Shown here piece after piece: positions 18,091 to 26,506 of a stretch of DNA of 64,000 nucleotides. The position numbers were made by a program, and so were the translations under genes. This DNA comes from Pseudomonas putida S13.1.2 (GTDB lineage Bacteria > Pseudomonadota > Gammaproteobacteria > Pseudomonadales > Pseudomonadaceae): contig NZ_CP010979.1 of assembly GCF_000498395.2 (NCBI RefSeq), positions 4,154,001 to 4,218,000 on the forward strand, written 5' to 3'. The notes below the pieces were generated by a model, which saw only the letters and a list, made by a program, of their open reading frames with translations, was not told the DNA's origin and did not search any database. Within the stretch, counting starts at the first letter, position 1; each line of letters opens with the position of its first letter.

Positions 18091-18906
18091 TTACTGCTTT
18101 GCCGCCTGATACAGCGGCATCACCTTCGGAATCGCCGCCTGCAGTGAAGCGATGCGGCTCGCGGATGCCGGGTGAGTACTCATGAACTCAGGCGGTGCAC
18201 CCTCGGAAGCCTTGCTCATCTTGTTCCACAAGGTGATCGCGGCATTCGGGTCGTAGCCGGCACGCGCCGAAAGCTCCAGGCCAATCAGGTCGGCCTCGTT
18301 CTCGTTGGACCGGCTGTTGGGCAAGGTCATGGCGTAGTTGACCACCGTGTCGGCCATGGCCATGCTGCCCTGGCCGAGGCCGAAGATGGCACCGGCACCC
18401 TGGCGGGCCATTTCCACACCGTACGCCTTGGACATGGCTTCACGGCTGTGCTCGCGCAAGGCGTGGGCAATCTCATGGCCCACTACTGCGGCAATTTCCG
18501 CATCGGTGAGCTTGAGCTGATCGATCAGCCCGGTGTAGACGATGATCTTGCCGCCGGGTCCGCAGTTGGCGTTGAGCTCGTCGCTCTTGATGACGTTGAC
18601 TTCCCAGTTCCATTGCGCGGCATCCGGCCGGAACTTGGGCGCCTGAGCGATCAGGCGGCTGGCGATTGCCTGCACACGCTTGGCATCGGCGCTGGACTTG
18701 TCGAGCACACCTTTGCTCGATGCTTCTCCCAGGGTCTGCTGGTACGACTGGGCGTACATCTGGTTGACCTCATCGGTCGAGAGCATGCTGAACATGTACT
18801 GCTGGCGCTCGACGCCAACAGCACCGCCGCTGGTGGTGTTCACCGCCTGGCAACCGGCCAGCAGGATGCCAGCACTGAGCAGGCTGACGACAAAAGACTT
18901 ACGCAT
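18091..18906 (-). CDS. loiP: M48 family metalloprotease lipoprotein (LoiP/YggG-like)
   Basis: Periplasmic, membrane-anchored zinc protease of 271 residues. The lipoprotein signal ends at LLAGC with Cys 19. The zinc motif HEIAH is at residues 144-148, followed by the third ligand in NSRSNENEADLIGLEL. Relatives such as E. coli LoiP act in outer membrane protein quality control, often with BepA. The C-terminal segment STHPASASRI is the M48 substrate-binding signature. It is flanked by REP pairs on both sides, so it stands as its own transcription unit. Confidence 0.88.
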   Translation of the reverse strand: MRKSFVVSLLSAGILLAGCQAVNTTSGGAVGVERQQYMFSMLSTDEVNQMYAQSYQQTLGEASSKGVLDKSSADAKRVQAIASRLIAQAPKFRPDAAQWNWEVNVIKSDELNANCGPGGKIIVYTGLIDQLKLTDAEIAAVVGHEIAHALREHSREAMSKAYGVEMARQGAGAIFGLGQGSMAMADTVVNYAMTLPNSRSNENEADLIGLELSARAGYDPNAAITLWNKMSKASEGAPPEFMSTHPASASRIASLQAAIPKVMPLYQAAKQ

Positions 18907-18993
18907 GAAAACACTCCCTTTTTACATGCGGCGTATCCTAGGCCGAGTCAGCAGTGCCCGCTATAGCCGTAGGGAAGATTTTCTTCAGCTGTA

Positions 18994-19090
18994 CCGGCCT
19001 CTTCGCGGGCATGCCCGCTCCCACAGGTATTTCATTTCCCCCAGGTATACCGAACAACCTGTGGGAGCGGGCGTGCCCGCGAAAGGGCCA
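18994..19090. repeat. REP inverted pair
   Basis: Facing units with CTCTTCGCGGGCATGCCCGC and GGGCGTGCCCGCGAAAGGGC. They lie between loiP and the SRAP gene, which are both on the minus strand. Confidence 0.85.
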
Positions 19091-19104
19091 GTGCAGGCAG
19101 AGCA

Positions 19105-19725
19105 TCAGGCCGGGGTCAGGCACTCCGGCGCATCCAGTTTCGGGTCATTGACGAAATTGGCCAAGGCCCGTTCCCGCAAGGTTGCCGACGGGCTGGCCAG
19201 CAACTCGTGCAAGCGGGTAACCGGCGTATCCGGGTCAAGCCAGGCCGCCTGCCCCGCCTCGTCCAGTATCAGCGGCCGACGCTGGTTCATGGCTGCCTGG
19301 GTCACCACTGCACAGCTCAGCCACACCTGGTCCTGCACCGGGTAGGCCTCCCACACTGCCGCAAAATACAGCGACGAGCCCTCCCCCGGGGTCAGCCAGT
19401 ACGGGCGTTTACGCACGCTGCCACGCCACTCGTAAAAGCCGTTGGCCGGCATCAGGCAGCGACGCTGGCGAAATGCATCGCGAAACATTGGCTGCTCGGC
19501 CAGGGTTTCGGCGCGGGCGTGAGCAGGGGTACGGGACAGGTCGGTGAGCCAGGCCGGAGTAAGCCCCCAGCGCGCCTTGGCCAGTTGCTGCTGGCCATCG
19601 AGCTGGCGCTGGATCAGCACCGAAGCCCCGGGTGAAATGTTCCATTGGGCCGGCTGGCCTTCGGGGAAGCCAGGCAGGCTGGCAAGCGCCTGGGGCCAGC
19701 GAAACAGGGCATAACGTCCACACAT
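19105..19725 (-). CDS. yedK: SRAP domain protein (YedK/HMCES family)
   Basis: Crosslinks covalently to abasic sites in single-stranded DNA and so shields them during replication. It has 206 residues. The catalytic Cys is residue 2 (MCGRYALF), which becomes the N-terminal nucleophile after Met removal. The conserved segment PANGFYEWR with the active-site Asn and Glu, the ARAETL stretch and the RRPLILD region are present. Downstream are two very small genes on the same strand upstream in transcription order (CPXCG and DUF2007), with 15 bases between DUF2007 and this gene, suggesting one operon. Confidence 0.9.
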   Translation of the reverse strand: MCGRYALFRWPQALASLPGFPEGQPAQWNISPGASVLIQRQLDGQQQLAKARWGLTPAWLTDLSRTPAHARAETLAEQPMFRDAFRQRRCLMPANGFYEWRGSVRKRPYWLTPGEGSSLYFAAVWEAYPVQDQVWLSCAVVTQAAMNQRRPLILDEAGQAAWLDPDTPVTRLHELLASPSATLRERALANFVNDPKLDAPECLTPA

Positions 19726-19740
19726 GGGCGAATTCAGAAC

Positions 19741-20001
19741 CTAGCAGATCAAGGTACCGGGGAAGCTCTCCGGTTCGTCGCCAACCAGTGGCTGGGCATC
19801 ATTGTACGCATCGATCAGCTGCCGTGCGTACTCGGCCTGCTCATCCGCTACCGCAAGCCCGAGCAGGCCTTGCAGGGGCAGTTCGCCTACGCCCCCCATC
19901 AAGTCACGGCCTACCAGCTGCACGTTGATGCCTTCACTGGCCAGCATGCCGACCAGCATTTCGGCTTCGAGCAGGTTTTCAGGTTCGTAGATCCGTCGCA
20001 T
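19741..20001 (-). CDS. DUF2007 small protein
   Basis: An 86-residue protein of the DUF2007 (putative signal transducing protein) family. It opens with MRRIYEPENLLEAEMLVGML and has the family GG(V)GELPL loop, the GLLGLAVADEQ strand and ARQLID helix. The fold resembles an ACT/PII-like unit in known structures, as I recall; no function is established. Its ATG at 20001 overlaps the stop of the CPXCG gene (TGATG), so translation is coupled. Confidence 0.85.
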   Translation of the reverse strand: MRRIYEPENLLEAEMLVGMLASEGINVQLVGRDLMGGVGELPLQGLLGLAVADEQAEYARQLIDAYNDAQPLVGDEPESFPGTLIC

Positions 20002-20183
20002 CAGTCATTCTCACCAAAGACATCCAGCATCCACTCCTCGCCATGGACCTGCAGCACGAAGCGGATAGGCTTGCAGCACACCTGACAGTCCTCGATGTAC
20101 TCCTGATCACCACCGGACAGGTCCACCGTGGTTTCGACTTCTTCGCCACAATAAGGGCAATCGTAGTTCGCAGTTTCCAGCAT
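20001..20183 (-). CDS. CPXCG-motif cysteine-rich protein
   Basis: A 60-residue protein with two Cys pairs, CPYC near residue 9 and CQVC near residue 33. It forms a probable zinc ribbon followed by a conserved strand QVHGEEWMLDVF. This family is widespread in gammaproteobacteria and uncharacterised. It is first in the apparent operon with DUF2007 and the SRAP protein; the acyltransferase gene diverges from it 125 bases away. Confidence 0.85.
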   Translation of the reverse strand: MLETANYDCPYCGEEVETTVDLSGGDQEYIEDCQVCCKPIRFVLQVHGEEWMLDVFGEND

Positions 20184-20308
20184 CGCGGCCTCCGGGGTGA
20201 CTTATGCGTATAATTGCCGGTCTGTTTACAGGGCCTGTGTGTGTCCGAGCCGTTTATCGGAGCCCGCCCCTACCTTATTACCCTAGCCGTTTCCAACAAG
20301 AGAGCATG

Positions 20309-21475
20309 ATGGGCGAATTCGATGCCATCCGACCGTACGACGACGCTGAGGTCCCTGCCGTTCTGGCACGCCTGCTCAGCGACCCGGCATTCCTCGATAT
20401 CCTCACCCACTTCCGCTTCCCGCGTGCGGCCGGTGCTCTCGGCTGGTTGCTCAAGCCACTGATTGCACGCCGCCTGCGCAAGGAATTCGCCGGCGTCACC
20501 TGCGTTTCGACCCTGCAGGACAAAGTCGAGTATTACGTCGACCAGACCATCGACCGCGCCACCGACGGTGTTACCTATTCGGGCGTGGAACAGCTCAAGG
20601 CCGGCACCGCCTATCTGTTCCTGGCCAACCACCGTGACATCGTCATGGACCCGGCGTTTGTCAACTACGCGGTGTACCACGCAGGCTTGCCCACCCCGCG
20701 CATTGCCATTGGTGACAACCTGCTGCAAAAGCCGTTTGTCAGCGACATGATGCGCCTGAACAAGAGCTTCATCGTGCACCGCTCGATCAGCGGGCGCCGC
20801 GAGAAGCTGGCGGCTTACCAGTTGCTCTCGGCCTACATCAACCACTCGATCCGCAACGACGCCGCGTCGATCTGGATCGCCCAGGCCGAAGGCCGCGCCA
20901 AAGATGGTGACGACCGTACCGATTCGGCGATCCTCAAGATGTTCCACATGAGCCGCAAGGACGAGCCGTTCGGTGCAGTCATCCAGAGCCTGAACCTGAC
21001 GCCGGTGTCGATCAGCTACGAATACGACCCATGCGACCAGGCCAAGGCCCGCGAGCTTTACATCCGCGCCACCACCGGTACCTACACGAAGGCGCCGGGC
21101 GAGGATGACAACAGCATCGCCAAGGGCATTACCGGCTACAAGGGACGGGTGCACATCAACTTCACCCCGCCAGTGACCGCGTACCACGAAGACACCAAGC
21201 AGCTGGCAGCGGAAATCGACCGGCAAATCCTTGGCGGTTACCGCCTGTTCCCGGTGCATTACCTGGCGTATGCGATGTGGGACAGCAAGGATGAGGCGCT
21301 GCAGGTGCCGAGTGCCGAGAAAGTGTTCCCGGCGGACGAGCTGGCCAAGGCCAAGGAAGAATGGCAACGCCGCCTGGATGCCTGCCCCGAAGAGCAGCGG
21401 CCTTACCTGGTGTTGCAGTATGCGACGCCGGTGCGTAACCAGTACCAGGTCAGGCAGCAGGCACCTGTAGCCTGA
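20309..21475 (+). CDS. 1-acyl-sn-glycerol-3-phosphate acyltransferase-like protein
   Basis: Predicted glycerolipid acyltransferase of 388 residues at the inner membrane face. A PlsC-type motif block is visible: LANHRDIVMDPAF (His and Asp of the catalytic motif, spaced by five residues rather than the usual four), then KSFIVHRS and IWIAQAEGRAKDG (the glycine-rich EGxR-type block). ATG 20309 is chosen over the adjacent ATG 20306 because AAGAG then lies 6 bases away. Its substrate, and whether it serves phospholipid or ornithine-lipid synthesis, is unknown. Confidence 0.78.
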   Translation: MGEFDAIRPYDDAEVPAVLARLLSDPAFLDILTHFRFPRAAGALGWLLKPLIARRLRKEFAGVTCVSTLQDKVEYYVDQTIDRATDGVTYSGVEQLKAGTAYLFLANHRDIVMDPAFVNYAVYHAGLPTPRIAIGDNLLQKPFVSDMMRLNKSFIVHRSISGRREKLAAYQLLSAYINHSIRNDAASIWIAQAEGRAKDGDDRTDSAILKMFHMSRKDEPFGAVIQSLNLTPVSISYEYDPCDQAKARELYIRATTGTYTKAPGEDDNSIAKGITGYKGRVHINFTPPVTAYHEDTKQLAAEIDRQILGGYRLFPVHYLAYAMWDSKDEALQVPSAEKVFPADELAKAKEEWQRRLDACPEEQRPYLVLQYATPVRNQYQVRQQAPVA

Positions 21476-21482
21476 AAGATTG

Positions 21483-21587
21483 CCGGGGCTGCTTTGCAGC
21501 CCATCGCGACACAAGGCCGCTCCTACAGGGGGGCGCGATCTCTTGTAGGAGCGGCCTTGTGTCGCGATGGGCCGCAAAGCGGCCCCA
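21483..21587. repeat. REP inverted pair
   Basis: Facing REP units of the GGAGCGGCCTTGTGTCGCGA subtype between convergent genes, with GGGGCTGCTTTGCAGCCC at one outer end. Confidence 0.8.
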
Positions 21588-21592
21588 ATTTC

Positions 21593-21853
21593 TCAGACCC
21601 AGGTACTGAACCAGGACAGTAGCAGCGCCATCGCCAGGCAAGCGAACCCGAGGATGTAGAAGTACTTGGGCACCCGCAGCTCGAACGCGTCCACCACCCC
21701 CTCCTCCACTGCCATGTATTCGCGGGCCTCGGCCTCGCGTCGGCGTGCGCTGTGCAGCAGCAACCCGCCTGGGCAGGTCAGCAGCAGCGCCAGCAGATTG
21801 ATCAACTTGGTGGGATGGGCGGCCAGGAACCCCCAGAGCACTTGCAAGGACAT
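21593..21853 (-). CDS. Small two-helix membrane protein, unknown
   Basis: An 86-residue protein with two hydrophobic helices, roughly residues 12-32 (LINLLALLLTCPGGLLL) and 65-85 (YILGFACLAMALLLSWF). A charged connector between them is rich in Arg and Glu. ATG 21853 has GAGG 7 bases upstream; an adjacent GTG at 21856 is less well placed. I recognise no family beyond a conserved pseudomonad hypothetical protein. It is likely an inner membrane protein. Confidence 0.65.
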   Translation of the reverse strand: MSLQVLWGFLAAHPTKLINLLALLLTCPGGLLLHSARRREAEAREYMAVEEGVVDAFELRVPKYFYILGFACLAMALLLSWFSTWV

Positions 21854-22012
21854 CACGCAACCTCGGTGTGAGCAGCGGCAAAGGCACGCATTCTACCCAA
21901 GTCGCTCTTCGGCGCCCGGCATGGGCGACAAAGTGTCATTAAATTTCATCTGTCATCGGCTCGTCATCTGAACAGGCCACCCTGTCGGCCTTCCATGACC
22001 CGGAGCTTGTTC

Positions 22013-22219
22013 ATGTTGCACGCCGAAAACCAGGACCGACTCTACCTCGTTGCCCAGAGCGATGAACAACAGGCGTTGATCGATGGTTTTGCCATCAATG
22101 TGCAGGACCGCCAGTGGCTGGTCTACTGTGCGCTGGGCGGGCATGTACATGAAGATTTGCCAGAGGTGGATGCCGGGACGGGCTTCAGCTTGCTGGATTT
22201 CTACGTAGAAGCAGCGTAA
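22013..22219 (+). CDS. Small hypothetical protein, 68 residues
   Basis: Acidic 68-residue protein without membrane segment or known motif. The start at ATG 22013 is supported by CGGAG 7 bases upstream; an in-frame ATG at 21995 lacks a site. Codon usage matches its neighbours, and the strong ribosome site argues for a real gene. The 155 bases before it hold no recognised element. Confidence 0.6.
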   Translation: MLHAENQDRLYLVAQSDEQQALIDGFAINVQDRQWLVYCALGGHVHEDLPEVDAGTGFSLLDFYVEAA

Positions 22220-22226
22220 GCCTGAA

Positions 22227-22322
22227 CCGGCCTCTTCGCGGGTGAACCCGCTCCCACAGGGACCACACCGAATCCGAGGCCTGCGCTGTACCTGTGGGAG
22301 CGGGTTTACCCGCGAAGAGGCC
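22227..22322. repeat. REP inverted pair
   Basis: Facing CCTCTTCGCGGGT units with GTGGGAGCGGGTTTACCCGC on the far side, between two convergent genes and next to a terminator. Confidence 0.85.
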
Positions 22323-22334
22323 AGCACAGGCTAC

Positions 22335-22372
22335 AAAAAACCCGCTACCTGGCACAGGGAGCGGGTTTTTTT
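22335..22372. terminator. Bidirectional rho-independent terminator
   Basis: CCCGCT...AGCGGG stem flanked by six A on one side and seven T on the other, between the convergent 68-residue gene and the YajG-like gene. It can serve both. Confidence 0.85.
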
Positions 22373-22387
22373 CATCCAGCCAAACGC

Positions 22388-22972
22388 TTACTGGCCCAGC
22401 ACCTGCCCGATGGTCGGGTCTTTGAACAGGCGGGTCAGGGCATCGCTCAGCACATCACCCACCAGCTGGGTATTGGTGTCCTGGTTCGGCGCCATGCCGA
22501 AACGCTGGTCCAGCGAAGCGCCGTAACGGCCGCTGTAGCTGCGCCCGCCATTGCGCACGTCGGCGCGGAAGGTGGCGCCGATGGTGGCCTCGGTCACGTA
22601 CAGGTTGTCTTTGGGCGACTGATATTTCAGCTCGGCCAGGGTCACGGTCAGCTGGGGTGCACCAGAGGCGTTCGGCGTTGGGGTGAAGCCGAGCAGGCGC
22701 ACCGCAGCTTCGGCCTGGGCCTGCAGCTTGGGCACCACGTCGTTCCCGCTGACGCTGATGGTGCTGGTCTCGGGGTACATGCCACCACGGGTGCCCAAGG
22801 ATTGCGAAGGCCGGCCGTCAACCACCCGCACTACGACCGGCTGGCCGTGACCCACAGGTGCGAGCTGGGCCTTGAGCGTGGGTTGCGGGTTGAGTTGTTG
22901 CGGGCTGTGGGCACAACCGACCAGGCTGAGGCTGGCCACGGCGATCAAACCGAACAACAGACGTTGCAACAT
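22388..22972 (-). CDS. yajG: YajG family lipoprotein
   Basis: A 194-residue lipoprotein with the signal MLQRLLFGLIAVASLSLVGC and lipidated Cys at residue 20. The family core is recognisable: PVVVRVVDGRP, then LGTRGGMYPETSTIS, LTVTLAELKY and the C-terminal LVGDVLSDALTRLF segment. YajG-type proteins are uncharacterised periplasm-facing lipoproteins that share a fold with LptE/CsgG-like assembly proteins in some classifications. Expression probably ends at the shared terminator at 22335-22372. Confidence 0.8.
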   Translation of the reverse strand: MLQRLLFGLIAVASLSLVGCAHSPQQLNPQPTLKAQLAPVGHGQPVVVRVVDGRPSQSLGTRGGMYPETSTISVSGNDVVPKLQAQAEAAVRLLGFTPTPNASGAPQLTVTLAELKYQSPKDNLYVTEATIGATFRADVRNGGRSYSGRYGASLDQRFGMAPNQDTNTQLVGDVLSDALTRLFKDPTIGQVLGQ

Positions 22973-23117
22973 GCGCGTTTCTCCAGAAAATGCGGCAAAG
23001 GCCCACAGTATACCTAGCCAGGCACAGACCAGTCATCGGCGCGAACCGCTTGTCACAATCGTTTCATGGCCCCGCCCTTATCCTTGCGCCAAGCCCTCAC
23101 GCAAAGGACTCGCCGCC

Positions 23118-23351
23118 ATGGCCTCGCTCTGGACCCTGCTCTTCCAACGCCCGCGCCACCTCACCTACGCCCGCCTCGATGGCCAAGGTAAATGCCTGGC
23201 TTTCAAGCAATGCAGCCAGGTGCCAAGCGGCAGCGGCTGGGTCCAGGTCGGTGAAATCCAGCTGGCCTGGCTGGGCCGCGAGCTGCCCGTCGACGCCCGG
23301 GTTTGCGCCCGCGCAAGCCGCCGCTGGCACCAGCGCATCCTCGCGGCCTGA
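23118..23351 (+). CDS. Small conserved hypothetical protein, 77 residues
   Basis: Short basic protein, MASLWTLLFQRPRHLTYARL at the start, with no known domain. The longer open frame upstream is not used: the ATG at 23118 has AAAGGA 9 bases upstream. A protein of this size sits beside mqo in other pseudomonads (PA4639-like, from memory), which supports a real gene. It ends 600 bases before mqo. Confidence 0.65.
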   Translation: MASLWTLLFQRPRHLTYARLDGQGKCLAFKQCSQVPSGSGWVQVGEIQLAWLGRELPVDARVCARASRRWHQRILAA

Positions 23352-23951
23352 CAAACGCTGCAATAAAAACCACGAATGGCGACATTTCTGCCCGCGACAT
23401 CGCTATAATCTCCCCCCGATTATAAGGACGTCTCCTGATCGGGCCCCGCATTCGCCGATTGACCCCGGCAACTACACCGCTTCGCCCACAGAGAGCCTTC
23501 CACTCAGGTCTTGCATCGGCTGTCGTGCCTGCTTTTCCGGCCCTTCACACTGCATGAACCTGCGGGTTGCCATCGCGCAGTCCCCTTTTGAGGTTCACGT
23601 CTCCAAAAGAGCGTGAAAAAACGGTTTTCACAACTTCACAAGAGTGTGGCGAGCAAATGAACAGTCTGGCATGTGCAAAAGCGGCAGATGTGTCCCGAAC
23701 AGCCCTGAACAGGCGGCAAATGCGCTCATCCCGTATGAGTGTCTGAACCGTTCCATAACGCACGCACGACACCTTGACCATAAGTCGAATTGCCGCACCC
23801 GTGGCAAACGGCGTTCAATAGCTGAACCCGAAGACTGATTGGCGGTGTCCGCGGAAGTTGCAAGAACTGCGAAAAGTCGGACATGGCGACCCTGGCTACC
23901 CCAGGTCCTATGCTGTCAATTAGGTAGCTGTAGATTGTGGAGACGCGTTAA
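23352..23951 (+). other. Long region upstream of mqo
   Basis: This 600-base gap holds no convincing gene. Near its left end a perfect 7-bp inverted repeat TATAATC/GATTATA (23404-23410 with 23418-23424) contains a TATAAT -10-like box. Near 23611-23629 lies GTGAAAA/TTTTCAC with a 5-base loop. The mqo ribosome site GTGGAG is at its right end. The gap could hold a distant regulated promoter with a long leader or a small RNA; the sequence alone does not decide. Confidence 0.4.
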
Positions 23952-25460
23952 ATGGCGCAGAACGAATCGGTTGATGTAGTACTGGTAGGCGCGGGCATCA
24001 TGAGTGCCACCCTGGCCGTACTGCTGAAGGAGCTTGACCCGACCCTGAAGCTTGAGGTCGTCGAGGCGATGGACTCCGGAGCCGCGGAAAGCTCCAACCC
24101 CTGGAACAACGCAGGCACCGGCCACGCTGGTCTGTGCGAGCTTAACTACACGCCCCAGGCCGCCGATGGCAGCATCGACATCAAGAAGGCCGTGCACATC
24201 AACGCCCAGTTCGAGGTGTCGCGCCAGTTCTGGGCCTACCTGAGCAAGAAGGGCAACTTCGGCTCGGCGCGTGCGTTCATCAACCCTGTCCCGCACCTGA
24301 GCTACGTCGAGGGTGACAAGGGTGTTTCCTTCCTCAAGAAGCGCTTCGAGCTGCTCAAGCAGCACCATGCCTTCGCTGACATGGAATACACCGAAGACAA
24401 GGCGGTGATGAGCGACTGGATGCCGCTGATGATGCCAGGCCGCCCGGCCGACCAGCACATTGCAGCTACCCGCGTAGCCAAAGGCACCGACGTCAACTTC
24501 GGCGCCCTGACCAACAAGCTGCTCAAGCTGCTGGGCGACTCGCCGGACGCGCAGGTGAAATACAGCAAGAAGGTCGTCGGCCTGCGCCGTAACGGCAAAG
24601 GCTGGACCGTGAGCATCAAGGACGTCAACAGCGGCGGCAGCCGCGAAGTCGACGCCCGCTTCGTCTTCCTCGGCGCCGGTGGCGCGGCCCTGCCGCTGCT
24701 GCAGGTCTCGGGCATCCCGGAAAGCAAAGGCTTTGGCGGCTTCCCGGTCAGCGGCCAGTGGCTGCGTTGCGACAACCCGGAAATCGTCAAGCAGCACCAG
24801 GCCAAGGTCTACAGCCAGGCCGCCGTAGGCGCCCCGCCGATGTCGGTACCGCACCTGGATACCCGCGTTGTGGACGGCAAGACTTCGCTGCTGTTCGGCC
24901 CGTACGCCGGTTTCACCACCAAGTTCCTCAAGCACGGTTCGCTGATGGACCTGCCGCTGTCGGTGCGCATGGGCAACATCGGCCCGATGCTGGCCGTGGC
25001 CCGTGACAACATGGACCTGACCAAGTACCTGGTCAGCGAAGTGATGCAGTCGATGGAGCAGCGCCTGGAAGCCCTGCGTCGCTTCTACCCGCAGGCCAAG
25101 GCCGAAGACTGGCGCCTGGAAGTGGCGGGTCAGCGCGTGCAGATCATCAAGAAAGACCCGAAAAAAGGCGGCGTGCTGCAGTTCGGTACCGAGCTGGTCT
25201 CGGCCCAGGACGGCAGCCTGGCCGCACTGCTCGGTGCTTCGCCAGGCGCTTCGGTGACCGTGTCGATCATGCTGGAACTGATCGAACGCTGCTTCCCCGA
25301 GCAGGCCAAAGGTGCCTGGGCTGCCAAGCTCAAGGAAATCTTCCCGGCGCGCGAGAAGACCTTGGCAACCGATGCTGCCCTGTACCAGAAAATCAGTGCC
25401 GACAACGACGTGGCGCTGGACCTGGTGGAAAGCAGCCCGGCGGCCAAGCACTACGCCTGA
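23952..25460 (+). CDS. mqo: Malate:quinone oxidoreductase
   Basis: FAD-dependent, membrane-associated oxidation of L-malate to oxaloacetate with electrons passed to the quinone pool; a TCA-cycle enzyme in pseudomonads. It has 502 residues. It opens with the dinucleotide-binding motif VVLVGAGIMSATLAVLL and the Mqo signature SSNPWNNAGTGHAGLCELNY, and contains FLGAGGAALPLLQVSGIP, LLFGPYAGF and the C-terminal GASPGASVTVSIM block. It is monocistronic by position, with a strong terminator downstream. P. putida has more than one Mqo paralogue, so the number is left off the symbol. Confidence 0.95.
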   Translation: MAQNESVDVVLVGAGIMSATLAVLLKELDPTLKLEVVEAMDSGAAESSNPWNNAGTGHAGLCELNYTPQAADGSIDIKKAVHINAQFEVSRQFWAYLSKKGNFGSARAFINPVPHLSYVEGDKGVSFLKKRFELLKQHHAFADMEYTEDKAVMSDWMPLMMPGRPADQHIAATRVAKGTDVNFGALTNKLLKLLGDSPDAQVKYSKKVVGLRRNGKGWTVSIKDVNSGGSREVDARFVFLGAGGAALPLLQVSGIPESKGFGGFPVSGQWLRCDNPEIVKQHQAKVYSQAAVGAPPMSVPHLDTRVVDGKTSLLFGPYAGFTTKFLKHGSLMDLPLSVRMGNIGPMLAVARDNMDLTKYLVSEVMQSMEQRLEALRRFYPQAKAEDWRLEVAGQRVQIIKKDPKKGGVLQFGTELVSAQDGSLAALLGASPGASVTVSIMLELIERCFPEQAKGAWAAKLKEIFPAREKTLATDAALYQKISADNDVALDLVESSPAAKHYA

Positions 25461-25474
25461 ACCGCCCGGTAACG

Positions 25475-25501
25475 AAAAAACGCCCCTCGGGGCGTTTTTT
25501 T
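25475..25501 (+). terminator. Rho-independent terminator after mqo
   Basis: AAAAAACGCCC-CTCG-GGGCG hairpin followed by seven T, 14 bases after the mqo stop. Confidence 0.92.
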
Positions 25502-25520
25502 ATGCCTGCATCTCTATCAG

Positions 25521-25618
25521 CCTGTGCTGGCCTCTTCGCGGGCTTGCCCGCTTCCACAGGTTCGGCACTGCCCTCACCCCTGTGGGAGCGGGCGAGCCCG
25601 CGAAAGGGCCAGCACAGG
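25521..25618. repeat. REP inverted pair
   Basis: CCTGTGCTGGCCTCTTCGCG and its complement face each other over a short spacer, between mqo and the convergent 96-residue gene. Confidence 0.85.
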
Positions 25619-25625
25619 TTGAAGA

Positions 25626-25916
25626 TCAGCCGCGGGCCTTGTCGATGATCTCGATGTACTCAGGCGCATTGCGCTGGTCGGCAATCTGCTCGACGAAGGT
25701 CTTGCCGTGCTCGTCCTTGCCATCCAGGTCCAGGCCTGCTTCGACAAAGAAGCCGACAAAGCGCTCGAAATCGTCGACACGCAGCCCACGGTAGGCCTTG
25801 ACCAGCTTGTGGTGCGACGGCGAGGTCACGCCATCGGCCGGTTCGAACTGGAGGAACGACTTGATGTAGTCGTCGCTGATTTCGTCGCCGATTACCTGTT
25901 TCTTGTCTTTACGCAT
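25626..25916 (-). CDS. PA4642-like conserved protein
   Basis: A 96-residue soluble protein of a family found next to mqo in pseudomonads (PA4642 in P. aeruginosa, from memory). ATG 25916 is preferred because GGAG lies 6 bases upstream; the frame could extend to 25940. It has the look of a small helical protein, with an LRVDDFERFVGFFVEAGLDLD segment and a DEHGKTF turn reminiscent of ankyrin-like repeats. No function is known. Confidence 0.7.
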   Translation of the reverse strand: MRKDKKQVIGDEISDDYIKSFLQFEPADGVTSPSHHKLVKAYRGLRVDDFERFVGFFVEAGLDLDGKDEHGKTFVEQIADQRNAPEYIEIIDKARG

Positions 25917-25984
25917 TGCCGACTCCAACTGGACCATCACGGGATTTCGAAGGCCGGCAGTTTACCCCTCGCAGGCCGCGTGCC

Positions 25985-26455
25985 TCAACGCGTACGTACG
26001 GTGCCGGTGTGCAGGTCGGCCCAGATATGGCCGTTGCCATAGGTGAGAAACTGCACGTACAAGGTCTCGTTGCGCAGCAAGTCCATGATTACCCGGTAGT
26101 CACTGACCGGGTAATTCAGGCTCAAGGTGCGGCTTTTTTCGTCATACACGGGCTTCTTCAGGCTCTTGGCCGCTTCGCCGTCGAAGGTCAGCAGCACCTG
26201 GGCAATGGTCGCGCCCTTGCTCAACGGTTTGCCCTTCAGGCGCACCTGCAACGACGAGGTGATCGGGATCGGCTGCTGGTCGGACTGGCGCTGGGCCCCC
26301 ACCACCACCGAGTAGTCGGTCACTTGCAGCAGTTGCTGGCCGGTCGGCGCTTCCTGGCGCAAGGACTGATCATCGGGAGGCAGGAACTGGCTGTGCAGGG
26401 GGGCGGCGGCGAGTGGCATGCTGACGGCCAGCAGGAGGGGGAAAATCGCACGCAT
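25985..26455 (-). CDS. Exported hypothetical protein
   Basis: A 156-residue protein with a clean signal peptide (MRAIFPLLLAVSMPLAAA, cleavage near residue 18) and a beta-rich body without known motifs. It has no lipobox, so it is probably periplasmic. It lies 51 bases after the WbuC-like cupin gene on the same strand and may share its transcript. I recognise no family. Confidence 0.65.
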   Translation of the reverse strand: MRAIFPLLLAVSMPLAAAPLHSQFLPPDDQSLRQEAPTGQQLLQVTDYSVVVGAQRQSDQQPIPITSSLQVRLKGKPLSKGATIAQVLLTFDGEAAKSLKKPVYDEKSRTLSLNYPVSDYRVIMDLLRNETLYVQFLTYGNGHIWADLHTGTVRTR

Positions 26456-26506
26456 GTGAGGCTCCTTGTATGAAGGAGCACTCTAGCATGCCGGGTGCAG
26501 GCAACC

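Noticed and set aside
23916..25451. A 511-codon open frame antisense to mqo
   Set aside because: Mirror frame of a strongly conserved gene; composition and lack of a ribosome site mark it as a shadow.
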